In this document: piece by piece, positions 17,215-25,024 of the stretch | Numbering within the stretch: position 1 is the stretch's first letter | Layout: each line of letters begins with the position of its first letter | NCBI GenBank assembly: GCA_012519985.1 | Contig: JAAYPC010000347.1 | Coordinates: 1 to 36,045, forward strand | Source of the DNA: Fibrobacter sp. | Lineage (GTDB): Bacteria; Fibrobacterota; Chitinivibrionia; Chitinivibrionales; Chitinispirillaceae | Direction of reading: 5' to 3' | Length of the DNA: 36,045 nucleotides | Made by a program: the position numbers and the translations under genes | The notes under the pieces: model-generated | What the model saw: only the letters and a program-made list of their open reading frames with translations | Told to the model about the DNA's origin: nothing | Database searches by the model: none

Positions 17215-20200
17215 TTAATTCCACATGGTTTGTCGAATATCTAAATCGTGTTTATACTTGTTTTTGATTACTTGTAAATTTATTGTATAATCCTGGATCG
17301 GTTTGACAGAAAAACCGGTTCTTTCGGTGGAATCCATACCGCTTATTGCTGCCTGTGCACCTTCCAAAGTGGTGATATAGGGGATTCCCTGGGAAACTGC
17401 AGCACTTCTGATCGGTTTGGAATCAATCTGAGATTTTTTTCCTGCCGGGACATTTATTATCAGGTTAATTGCATTGCTTTTTATAAGGTCGATAATGTCC
17501 GGCTTTCCTTCACCAATTTTAGGTACCATTTTAGCATTAATTCCATTGGAGCTCAGAACTCTCCAGGTGCCCTCAGAGGCATAAATTTTAAAACCCATAG
17601 ATGCTATCATTTTTGCCATGAATATTATATTACGGCGCATGCTGTTTTTAACACTGATAAAAACCGTTCCTGATCTGGGAAGATTGTTGCCGGCAGCTTC
17701 CTGAGATTTGGCGAATGCAAGACCGAAATCCGAATCCAGTCCCATTACTTCACCGGTGGATTTCATCTCCGGACCAAGGATTATGTCTGCTCCCGGGAAT
17801 TTCCTGAACGGAAGAACCGATTCTTTTACGGCAAAGTAATCGATATTTCGCTCGACAGCTTCATCAAGGTCACTCAATTTCCGGCCGGTCATAACCTTTG
17901 CGGCAATTTTTGGCCAGGGGGTACCAACTGCTTTACTTACAAATGGTACTGTTCTGGAGGCTCGCGGGTTAACTTCCAAAACAAAGAGAGTATCTTCTTT
18001 TATTGCGAACTGGATATTAAGCAGTCCCACAACCTTGAGCTCTTCAGCGATTTTTATGGTAGCCTTGCGAATTTCAGAAATGATATCCTCCGACAAGGTA
18101 TGCGGCGGCAGTACACATGCACTGTCACCAGAATGTATTCCTGCTTCTTCAATATGCTCCATTATTCCACAGATCATCACATCTTTACCATCGCTAAGCG
18201 CATCTACGTCTACTTCGATTGCATCAGCGATAAATTTATCTACCAGAACCGGATGATTTTCTGCAGCAGCAACTGCATCGCTGATAAATGTAAGAAGCTC
18301 ATCGTCATCATACACAATACGCATTGCCCTGCCACCAAGAACAAAAGATGGACGTAAGAGAACCGGATAACCCAGGTTATGGGCAATAGCAATAGCTTCA
18401 TCTGTGGATTTCGCGATTCCATTGGCAGGCTGATTCAGATTAAGTTTGCTGATCATGGCCGCAAACTCATCCCTGTCTTCAGCTCTCTGTATGGACTCAA
18501 CACTGGTTCCTATTATAGGGGCGCCGGCATCCAGAAGCCTTTTTGCCAGGTTAAGTGGTGTTTGACCACCAAACTGAACTATCACTCCGACTGGTTTTTC
18601 TTTTTCTATTATGTTCATGACATCTTCGAATGTCAAAGGCTCGAAATAGAGCTTATCGGAAGTATCATAATCGGTGCTGACGGTTTCGGGATTGGAATTG
18701 ATCATGATAGACTCGTAACCCAGCTCTTTGAGGGCAAATGAAGCCTGACAGCAGCAGTAATCGAACTCTATTCCCTGGCCGATTCTGTTGGGTCCGCCAC
18801 CAAGAATTACGATTTTCTTATTGTCGCTGACCACACTTTCATCTTCATGCTCATAAGTAGAGTAGTAGTAGGGGGTGTATGCTTCAAATTCCGCAGCACA
18901 GGTATCCACCAGTTTATATGTTGGAATTACACCCAGTGATTTACGCAAATTTCTGAAATCAAGCTCATTCATTTCCAGAAGCTCTGCTAACTGGGCATCG
19001 GAAAAACCCAGCCCCTTTGCTTTTTTGATGATTTTCTTCTGAGTGGCTTGATCTTCAGATAAAAGAGCCGGACTTATCTTCTTTTCGAACTGGAAAATAT
19101 CGAACAGGTTGTTTATGAACCAGGGATCTATAAAGGAGGCTTTCGAGATCTCCTCTACTGTAAGCCCTTCTTCAAAAGCAAAACGGATGAGTAAAAGACG
19201 GTCTGCTTTGGGAATGGCAAGAGCTGCCAGTATCTCTTCGGTTGTCTTGTAAGGATACTTAACAAAATCAAGTCCTTTACGGCCAATCTCCAGTCCTCTT
19301 AAACCTTTCTGTAAAGCTTCTTTAAAGGTTCGTCCAATGGCCATCGTTTCGCCAACCGATTTCATCTGCACACCCAGAGTAGGATCTGCTTCCGGGAATT
19401 TTTCAAAAGTGAAACGTGGGATCTTTACTACACAATAGTCTATGGTAGGTTCGAAAGAAGCAGGTGTTTCTCTGGTGATATCGTTTCTGATTTCATCCAG
19501 GGTGTATCCCACCGCCAGTTTTGCAGCAATCTTTGCGATCGGGAAACCGGTAGCTTTACTTGCCAGGGCAGAACTTCTGCTGACACGGGGATTCATTTCA
19601 ATGACCACCATACGGCCGTTTTCCGGATTAACTGCAAACTGGATATTGGAGCCGCCTGTTTCAACTCCGATTTCTCTGATAATCGCAATGGCTGCATCAC
19701 GCATTTTTTGATACTGACGATCAGTAAGGGTAAGTGCTGGTGCGCAAGTGATACTGTCTCCGGTATGAATTCCCATTGGATCAAGATTTTCGATAGAGCA
19801 GATAATTACCACATTATCTGCTTTGTCCCGCATGATTTCCAGTTCATACTCTTTCCAGCCAATCACCGATTCTTCTATAAGAATTTCATTTATTCTGCTG
19901 CAGTTAAGCCCGTACTGGGCAGCCCGTTCAAAATCGGATTCTGAGTAAACGATACTTCCACCGGTACCGCCAAGAGTGAAACTGGGCCGGATAATGAGTG
20001 GGAAACCGATTTCTCTGGCGATCTGCCACGCTTCATCAAGGTTATAGGCAAAGGCACTCTTCGGGAGATCGAGGCCGATTTTCTGCATTGCTTCTTTAAA
20101 CTCACTCCGATCTTCCGATTTTTTAATAGCCTTTTCATCGGCACCGATCAGCTTTACATTGTATCGCTGGAGAACGCCGCTCTCAGCCAGTTCCATGGCC

Positions 20201-20493
20201 ACATTAAGACCTGTCTGACCTCCCATGGTAGGAAGAACTGCATCAGGTCGTTCCTGTGCAATAATTTTCTCGATTATCTCCGGAGTAATCGGCTCGATAT
20301 AGGTTCTGTCTGCAAGTTCAGGATCGGTCATGATAGTTGCGGGGTTGGAATTTACCAGCACTACCCGGTAACCCTCTTCCTTAAGTGCTTTACATGCTTG
20401 TGTTCCTGAATAGTCAAATTCACACGCCTGCCCGATAACGATGGGACCGCTTCCAATAATCAGAATACTATGTATGTCATTTCTTCTTGGCAT
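17215..20493 (-). CDS. carB: Carbamoyl-phosphate synthase large subunit
   Basis: A 1092-residue, complete protein. It has two homologous ATP-grasp halves (starting [20 protein letters not shown] and, near residue 560, [18 protein letters not shown]) joined by an oligomerisation domain. A C-terminal MGS-like allosteric domain begins near residue 945, where UMP and ornithine regulate the enzyme in well-studied species. It uses ammonia channelled from CarA to make carbamoyl phosphate for pyrimidine and arginine synthesis. It lies 88 bp downstream of carA and 54 bp before pyrG. The ribosome-binding site is weak (AAGG well upstream). Confidence 0.97.
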   Translation of the reverse strand: MPRRNDIHSILIIGSGPIVIGQACEFDYSGTQACKALKEEGYRVVLVNSNPATIMTDPELADRTYIEPITPEIIEKIIAQERPDAVLPTMGGQTGLNVAMELAESGVLQRYNVKLIGADEKAIKKSEDRSEFKEAMQKIGLDLPKSAFAYNLDEAWQIAREIGFPLIIRPSFTLGGTGGSIVYSESDFERAAQYGLNCSRINEILIEESVIGWKEYELEIMRDKADNVVIICSIENLDPMGIHTGDSITCAPALTLTDRQYQKMRDAAIAIIREIGVETGGSNIQFAVNPENGRMVVIEMNPRVSRSSALASKATGFPIAKIAAKLAVGYTLDEIRNDITRETPASFEPTIDYCVVKIPRFTFEKFPEADPTLGVQMKSVGETMAIGRTFKEALQKGLRGLEIGRKGLDFVKYPYKTTEEILAALAIPKADRLLLIRFAFEEGLTVEEISKASFIDPWFINNLFDIFQFEKKISPALLSEDQATQKKIIKKAKGLGFSDAQLAELLEMNELDFRNLRKSLGVIPTYKLVDTCAAEFEAYTPYYYSTYEHEDESVVSDNKKIVILGGGPNRIGQGIEFDYCCCQASFALKELGYESIMINSNPETVSTDYDTSDKLYFEPLTFEDVMNIIEKEKPVGVIVQFGGQTPLNLAKRLLDAGAPIIGTSVESIQRAEDRDEFAAMISKLNLNQPANGIAKSTDEAIAIAHNLGYPVLLRPSFVLGGRAMRIVYDDDELLTFISDAVAAAENHPVLVDKFIADAIEVDVDALSDGKDVMICGIMEHIEEAGIHSGDSACVLPPHTLSEDIISEIRKATIKIAEELKVVGLLNIQFAIKEDTLFVLEVNPRASRTVPFVSKAVGTPWPKIAAKVMTGRKLSDLDEAVERNIDYFAVKESVLPFRKFPGADIILGPEMKSTGEVMGLDSDFGLAFAKSQEAAGNNLPRSGTVFISVKNSMRRNIIFMAKMIASMGFKIYASEGTWRVLSSNGINAKMVPKIGEGKPDIIDLIKSNAINLIINVPAGKKSQIDSKPIRSAAVSQGIPYITTLEGAQAAISGMDSTERTGFSVKPIQDYTINLQVIKNKYKHDLDIRQTMWN

Positions 20494-20581
20494 AAAATCT
20501 TTCGAACCTTATTAATACCAACATAGGGTAGTGGTTAAATATTTAAATTGATAAGATTTATTTACAAAACTTTCCTGATCA

Positions 20582-21724
20582 CTATCTTGCACCTGAATAA
20601 ACCGCATGATTCCTGACAGAATTTTTCTCAAGCATCGAGATATACTGCTCAAATATATAGCCAGAATCGTGAGGTCCAGGCGATGCTTCGGGATGATACT
20701 GAACACTGAGCAGATTCCTTTTTGTATCGATTAATCCTTCGCAGGTCATATCGTTAAGGTTGATATGGTTCGCTTTTATTCCAATACTTTTAAGGCTTTC
20801 CATATCTACACAGAAACCATGATTCTGTGCAGTGATGGCGATTGTACCTGTTTCTAAGTTTCTGACAGGATGGTTGGCTCCACGATGGCCGAATTTAAGT
20901 TTATAGGTTTTTGCACCCAGGGCGAGAGCTAAAAGCTGATGACCAAGGCAGATACCAAAAATCGGCTTTTTACCTATCAGAGCGCGGATATTTTCGATGG
21001 CATAGTTTACTGCGGCTGGATCTCCGGGACCGTTTGAAAGAAAGATACCGTCCGGATCATAAGAAAGGACTTCCTGAGCGCTGGTATGCCCCGGGACTAC
21101 TGTAACTCTGCAACCCAGTGATTCAAAAATGCGCAAGACGTTATGCTTTATTCCGAAATCATATGCTACAACAGAAAAGCGGGATTCGGTTTTTCTGCTG
21201 CTGAACGGGCTGTCATTCCAGACATAGGCTTCTTTACAACCCACATTCTTTACCAGATCGACTCCGACTAATCCGGTCCAGGATCTTGCTTTTTCCACCA
21301 GCGCATCATAAGAAACCTGGTCATTTCCGGCATAGATTACCCCTTTCATTGCGCCAGCGATCCGGATATGTCTTGTTAAGGCTCTGGTATCAATATCTTC
21401 AATAGCGACTATATTGTTTTCTTTCAGATAATCGGAGAGAGATTTTGTAGAGGTAAAATTAGATGGGTAATTGCATGCTTCTTTTACAATTAAACCACTT
21501 ACAAAAATCTGATGAGATTCTACGTCGCTGTCGTTAATTCCATAGTTTCCAATTAATGGATTGGTCATGGTTACAATTTGAGATGAGTAGGATGGATCTG
21601 TGAGGACTTCCTGGTACCCAGCCAGGCTGGTATTAAAAACCACCTCTCCAACAGATACACCTTCTGCTCCAAATGATTCACCTTCGAAAACGGTGCCGTC
21701 TTCCAGCGCTATAATACCTTTCAA
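20582..21724 (-). CDS. carA: Carbamoyl-phosphate synthase small subunit
   Basis: A 380-residue, full-length glutaminase subunit. The class I amidotransferase domain has SNGPGDP at about 230-236, the nucleophile Cys259 in GICLGHQ and the catalytic His-Glu in QYHPEASPGPHDS. The start is TTG at 21724 (MKGIIALEDG), with GAGG about 6 nt upstream; no ATG lies suitably near. A TTG start in an operon-leading biosynthetic gene would limit translation. A strong minus-strand terminator ends 90 nt upstream of this start, so carA needs either a promoter within those 90 nt or read-through of that terminator. Confidence 0.96.
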   Translation of the reverse strand: MKGIIALEDGTVFEGESFGAEGVSVGEVVFNTSLAGYQEVLTDPSYSSQIVTMTNPLIGNYGINDSDVESHQIFVSGLIVKEACNYPSNFTSTKSLSDYLKENNIVAIEDIDTRALTRHIRIAGAMKGVIYAGNDQVSYDALVEKARSWTGLVGVDLVKNVGCKEAYVWNDSPFSSRKTESRFSVVAYDFGIKHNVLRIFESLGCRVTVVPGHTSAQEVLSYDPDGIFLSNGPGDPAAVNYAIENIRALIGKKPIFGICLGHQLLALALGAKTYKLKFGHRGANHPVRNLETGTIAITAQNHGFCVDMESLKSIGIKANHINLNDMTCEGLIDTKRNLLSVQYHPEASPGPHDSGYIFEQYISMLEKNSVRNHAVYSGAR

Positions 21725-21813
21725 AAAAACCTCGCTTTTTTACAGGAAATTCCTGACTGTTCCACCAAAGTACGGATATAGTAGTAATAAAAATGTTCAA
21801 ACACCAAAAAAAA

Positions 21814-21849
21814 AAGATACCCATCCCTTTGGGAAAGGATAGGTATCTT
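21814..21849 (-). terminator. Strong terminator hairpin just upstream of carA
   Basis: Arms AAGATACCTATCC and its complement (minus-strand reading) continue inward as CCTTT/AAAGG to a CCC loop, followed by ten T. The single plus-strand C/A mismatch becomes a U-G pair in minus-strand RNA, which fixes the strand. It ends either a short leader transcript (attenuator of carA) or a separate small RNA. A weak alternative stem (GCTTG with CAAGC, GAAAAA with TTTTTC) lies upstream at about 21870-21900. Confidence 0.85.
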
Positions 21850-21980
21850 AAAATGGTCGAAACTGTTTTTCATTTGCTGCTTGGAAGGAAAAAGTTTTTC
21901 AAGCTCTGCAACAAAATAATGTTTTGATAGGTGGGAGTCAAACATAAAAAGGACATAAATAAGAAGTACTATGGGTCACT

Positions 21981-22073
21981 AAAAAAATCCTCCGCCGGGA
22001 TTAATACCCGACGGAGGTCTCGTGCACCTTCACCCTATAGAAGGAGGCATGTGAAGTAGCGACTTAAAGGCCG
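21981..22073 (-). ncRNA. Structured RNA copy A with own terminator (candidate sRNA or leader element)
   Basis: On the minus strand the element reads AGTCGCTA, CTTCACATG, CCTCCTTCT, AT, AG, GGTGAAGGTGCACGAGACC and then a terminator stem at 21989-22017 (CCTCCG-U-CGGG paired with CCCG-G-CGGAGG) with a T tract. CTTCAC and GTGAAG can pair, placing CCTCCTTCT, an anti-Shine-Dalgarno-like sequence, in the loop. A TATAAT box lies at 22080-22085, so a transcript of about 90 nt is plausible. No known riboswitch class matched by eye. Copy B at 22161-22250 shares the core almost exactly. Confidence 0.65.
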
Positions 22074-22079
22074 CCATAA

Positions 22080-22108
22080 ATTATACGACCTGTAAGTGAT
22101 TATTATTG
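22080..22108 (-). promoter_or_regulatory. Putative promoter of RNA copy A
   Basis: The minus strand shows TATAAT at 22080-22085 and CAATAA at 22103-22108, 17 nt apart. The hexamer is not a TTGACA-type -35. The same hexamer stands exactly 17 nt before the -10-like box of copy B, which is why it is recorded. Confidence 0.4.
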
Positions 22109-22160
22109 TAGAAGTTCTGAAAAAAACAAATGTATAAAATGAATGCATGTGGAGAGCAAT

Positions 22161-22250
22161 AAAAAACCCGGACCGATTCTTCAATCGATCCGGGTCTCGT
22201 GCACCTTCACCCTTAAGAAGGAGGTAGCGACTCTTTCCAGCAGTCGCTAA
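22161..22250 (-). ncRNA. Structured RNA copy B with own terminator (candidate sRNA or leader element)
   Basis: This is the second copy of the core: AGTCGCTA, then CCTCCTTCT, TA, AG and GGTGAAGGTGCACGAGACC. Upstream is an 8-bp hairpin (TAGCGACT with AGTCGCTA, 9-nt loop; 22225-22249). Downstream is a terminator stem at 22166-22195 whose plus-strand C/A mismatch is again a U-G pair in minus-strand RNA, followed by a T run. CCTTC can pair with GAAGG across the core. It lacks the 8-9 nt CTTCACATG insertion of copy A. A TAATAT box at 22253-22258 could start it, although the predicted start falls within the first hairpin arm. Confidence 0.65.
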
Positions 22251-22252
22251 CC

Positions 22253-22281
22253 ATATTACGCCTTCCGCAATGCCTTTATTG
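22253..22281 (-). promoter_or_regulatory. Putative promoter of RNA copy B
   Basis: The minus strand shows TAATAT at 22253-22258 and CAATAA at 22276-22281, with 17 nt between them, the same geometry as copy A. Both copies share ACAATAA. Weak evidence taken alone. Confidence 0.35.
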
Positions 22282-22477
22282 TGGAATAAAGAGTAAGGCT
22301 GAATGTAAAACCCTGCCTTAACAATCCTAATTAAAAATCTCACTCCCATATCCTGAATCTGAAATCCCATTCTACAATTTTTAAATCATAGTTCATTAAA
22401 TCACAAATCTGATTGCGGCATACCATTTGATCGTATATGTATAAAGCGAATCGGCTTTCATTTTCAGGACTTTAATA

Positions 22478-23026
22478 ATGAAAAAACATTCCATTCTGAT
22501 CATCCTTTCCCTCTTTTCAGGTATAATTGATGGCAGAGAAAAACAGATAAATTTTAAAATAGAGCAGAACGAGAACGGATACAGTTATTCGTGTCATTTT
22601 CAGAGTACACTTTCCAGGGATTCGGTTCTGGCTATTCTTTTCGGATTTGATCATTTAGTGAAATATTCCTCTCAGGTGTCACAGATCGAGCTCCTTTCTG
22701 AAGAGAAAAACTCATATCTGGTATCGTTTTATCTTAGATATCTGATCTATTCCAGCAGATCGGTTTACAGACGAACTCTTCTGAAAGAAAAAGACATGGT
22801 CGTAATCGAAATGCTTAGATTTAATCACAACAGTACTGTTTTTCCTCAGGTTTTAGGCATCAGAATAGAATACAGGGTAGTACCCAGGAGAAACGGTGTG
22901 AATATCTATTACAAGCAGAAATGTCTTTTCAACAGGCCAATTAATTGGCTTTATCTGAAAATAGTGGAAGGAAAATTAAATGAATCGATGAGGGAATTGC
23001 AGAGGTATATAAGTTCCAGAAGCTAA
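22478..23026 (+). CDS. Secreted START/polyketide-cyclase-like protein
   Basis: A 182-residue protein. A short signal peptide (MKKHSILIILSLFSGIIDG) is followed by a domain with the strand-rich pattern and long C-terminal helix of the SRPBCC fold: strands around HFQSTLSRDSVLAILF, IEYRVVPR and NIYYKQKCLF, then a helix KIVEGKLNESMRELQRYI. Such domains bind hydrophobic ligands; no ligand can be named. The family call is tentative. It is a single gene between the carA upstream RNA region (opposite strand) and a convergent lipoprotein gene. The 450 bp upstream contain the RNA elements but no plus-strand gene. Confidence 0.55.
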   Translation: MKKHSILIILSLFSGIIDGREKQINFKIEQNENGYSYSCHFQSTLSRDSVLAILFGFDHLVKYSSQVSQIELLSEEKNSYLVSFYLRYLIYSSRSVYRRTLLKEKDMVVIEMLRFNHNSTVFPQVLGIRIEYRVVPRRNGVNIYYKQKCLFNRPINWLYLKIVEGKLNESMRELQRYISSRS

Positions 23027-23030
23027 AAAC

Positions 23031-23052
23031 GGGCAGGGGAGGATCCCTGCCC
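23031..23052 (-). terminator. Intrinsic terminator after the Ig-like lipoprotein gene
   Basis: A perfect 8-bp GC-rich stem, GGGCAGGG with CCCTGCCC, and a 6-nt loop. On the minus strand it runs into GTTTTT. It lies 4 bp after the stop of the plus-strand gene at 23026, so it may act in both directions. Confidence 0.8.
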
Positions 23053-23061
23053 ATTGGTGAT

Positions 23062-25017
23062 TTATTCTTCCCAGATTATGGCAAATTTGCCAGTCTTTTC
23101 TACCCAGACGAATTTTTTATTGGTGTAGACAACGTAGTATTCAGCATCAAAACCGTTAATACCGGTGCTGCTTAATTTCATTTCTGGATTACTTTGTTTA
23201 AATTTGTAATTATCTTTTCCTTTTTCAATAAGATTGATATGGGTAGGATTCCCAGATTTTAATTGTATAGCAAATTCCCATAGATCACCCCATTGATCAT
23301 TCTTAAAATTGATTTTGAGGTGCTGAATATTGCTGGTTGATGGTCCTCCTGAACCTTCAACAGTTACTGTAGTAAAAGTCATGCTTTCCATGTTGGCCAA
23401 TGGAGAATTACTAGGCACGCCGTATTTATTCAGTAAGCCTCCGCTTGAACCGCTGATCACAACGATCTTTTTCACTGCTTTACCTTTATTTCCTGCTGCA
23501 TCTTTAACTGTGTAAACCAGTGAGCAAGTTCCGGCTTCGGATGTTTTGAACCCAGACGTATCAATTTCTACTTTACTCCAGCTTATTTTGCCATCCACAT
23601 CATCTGTTACCGTATTACCAGTGTCTCTGGATTTATATTCGCTGTATTTGGTCCCCACGGTGACAGTATCAATGCTCTTTTTGAGTTTGATTTCTGGTGC
23701 TGTAGTATCCTCATTATCCGATTTAACTATCTTCACAGTCCTTTCTTTACTTATAGTTTTATTTCCATCGCAGTATTTGATCTCGTAGGAGATCTTAATT
23801 ACATCTTCTTTTTTAGTATCAATTTTAGTAGGATTAACCTCTACCTTGCTGGAGACATCCATTTCTTTTGGTTTACTCATAGTGGCGGTGAACCCTGGAT
23901 CCTTGAATTCTTCCCCTATTTTCACCTCAATTGTAGACTCGCCTTTAAGTTCCAGAGTGATTGCGGTATCACATATCGTAGTTCCGGATTCATAAATTAT
24001 TATGAAGACAGACTTAGGATCTACATCATCTCTACCTATAACCGAAAATGTTGCATGATATTGGCCTGCTTTATTGTTAACAAAATCACAGTCGAGTTCT
24101 GTCGGAAGATCGACAGGCTCATTATTGATAATCTCATAAGCTTTACAGGTTAAAAGTTTAAGATCAAAAGAGACATCCGGAAGAGTGTATTCAAAAACAT
24201 AGCCATCAGGAATATCTTTTCCATCATATTGGATAAAAATTTGTGCATCAGAATGATTGCCGCCATCATCTATTACATCAAAGTAAATAGTAATGCTGCT
24301 CTTATTGCCTGATTTATCCTTTGCAGTGTATTTGACCGGGTATTTACCTACTTTATTCAAATTTAATTTGTCATCACCTTCCAGAGTGACATTTTCACCT
24401 ATCTTGAAAACGGAATTATCATCATCGTAGATGTTGACATAATTTATAAAGTCAAAAATTTTGTCACCCAGGGTAACTTCAACAGTGTTATCTTGTGATA
24501 CCAGTGATGAATTACGAGAAATCGTTGGTGGCGTTGTATCATCTTCCGGTAGAATTATGACCACTATGTTTCTGATGACTCTGGTAAAGTTACCAGAAGT
24601 ATCAGAGACAGAATATTTAATATCGTAGTTATTCCCAGCGACAAATGGCACGTTATCCTCGACTACTACATCGCTGTTGTCAACGGTTTTGTCCGATGGA
24701 TCATAGCATTTAAAATCTTTTTTGAGTTGTTCTTTTTTCTCGTCGAATTTAGCCCGTTCACTTAGCTTAAATCTCAGAGTATCAGGATTTTTTCCCAGAA
24801 GTTCAATGACAGGGTTATCCTTATCCTTTTTAACATACTTTGAATCTTCGTCAAAATAATTAGCGATACCATCACCGTCATCATCTGCAGAGGAATCAGG
24901 TCCTACATAGTTTTCGCTTTTAGGATCAAGAGGGTTGGTATATTCAACTTTAGCACAACTGGCGATAAATATCACCAGAGACGACAAAAAAAGGATGATT
25001 TTTGTATTCAACGACAT
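23062..25017 (-). CDS. Surface lipoprotein with TSP3-like Ca-binding motif and Ig-like (DUF5011) domains
   Basis: A 651-residue protein. Start ATG 25017 has GAGGT 5 nt upstream and gives a signal peptide ending in a lipobox (IASC, Cys21); a longer reading from 25080 would bury it. Residues 45-58 are an Asp-rich DDDGDGIANYFDED, a thrombospondin type 3-like calcium site. Several Ig-like modules of the DUF5011/HYR kind follow, ending in blocks such as YPVKYTAKDKSGN and CSLVYTVKDAAGN. The C-terminal 110 residues form an unassigned beta domain. It is probably exposed at the cell surface, with an adhesive or carbohydrate-related role by analogy. The gene starts 7 bp after the TPR protein gene. Confidence 0.8.
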   Translation of the reverse strand: MSLNTKIILFLSSLVIFIASCAKVEYTNPLDPKSENYVGPDSSADDDGDGIANYFDEDSKYVKKDKDNPVIELLGKNPDTLRFKLSERAKFDEKKEQLKKDFKCYDPSDKTVDNSDVVVEDNVPFVAGNNYDIKYSVSDTSGNFTRVIRNIVVIILPEDDTTPPTISRNSSLVSQDNTVEVTLGDKIFDFINYVNIYDDDNSVFKIGENVTLEGDDKLNLNKVGKYPVKYTAKDKSGNKSSITIYFDVIDDGGNHSDAQIFIQYDGKDIPDGYVFEYTLPDVSFDLKLLTCKAYEIINNEPVDLPTELDCDFVNNKAGQYHATFSVIGRDDVDPKSVFIIIYESGTTICDTAITLELKGESTIEVKIGEEFKDPGFTATMSKPKEMDVSSKVEVNPTKIDTKKEDVIKISYEIKYCDGNKTISKERTVKIVKSDNEDTTAPEIKLKKSIDTVTVGTKYSEYKSRDTGNTVTDDVDGKISWSKVEIDTSGFKTSEAGTCSLVYTVKDAAGNKGKAVKKIVVISGSSGGLLNKYGVPSNSPLANMESMTFTTVTVEGSGGPSTSNIQHLKINFKNDQWGDLWEFAIQLKSGNPTHINLIEKGKDNYKFKQSNPEMKLSSTGINGFDAEYYVVYTNKKFVWVEKTGKFAIIWEE

Positions 25018-25024
25018 AAATACC

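Noticed and set aside
21721-21945. 74-residue minus-strand ORF as a carA leader peptide
   Set aside because: It runs straight through the terminator hairpin and T tract, lacks a ribosome-binding site, and overlaps the carA start. Its composition (poly-Phe/Tyr) comes from the T runs.
22016-22248. T-box or ZTP/purine riboswitch
   Set aside because: AGGGTG followed by GCACGAGACC only superficially recalls the T-box antiterminator. The T-box GGTACCGCG bulge and Stem I are absent, and the ZTP and purine consensus motifs are not found.
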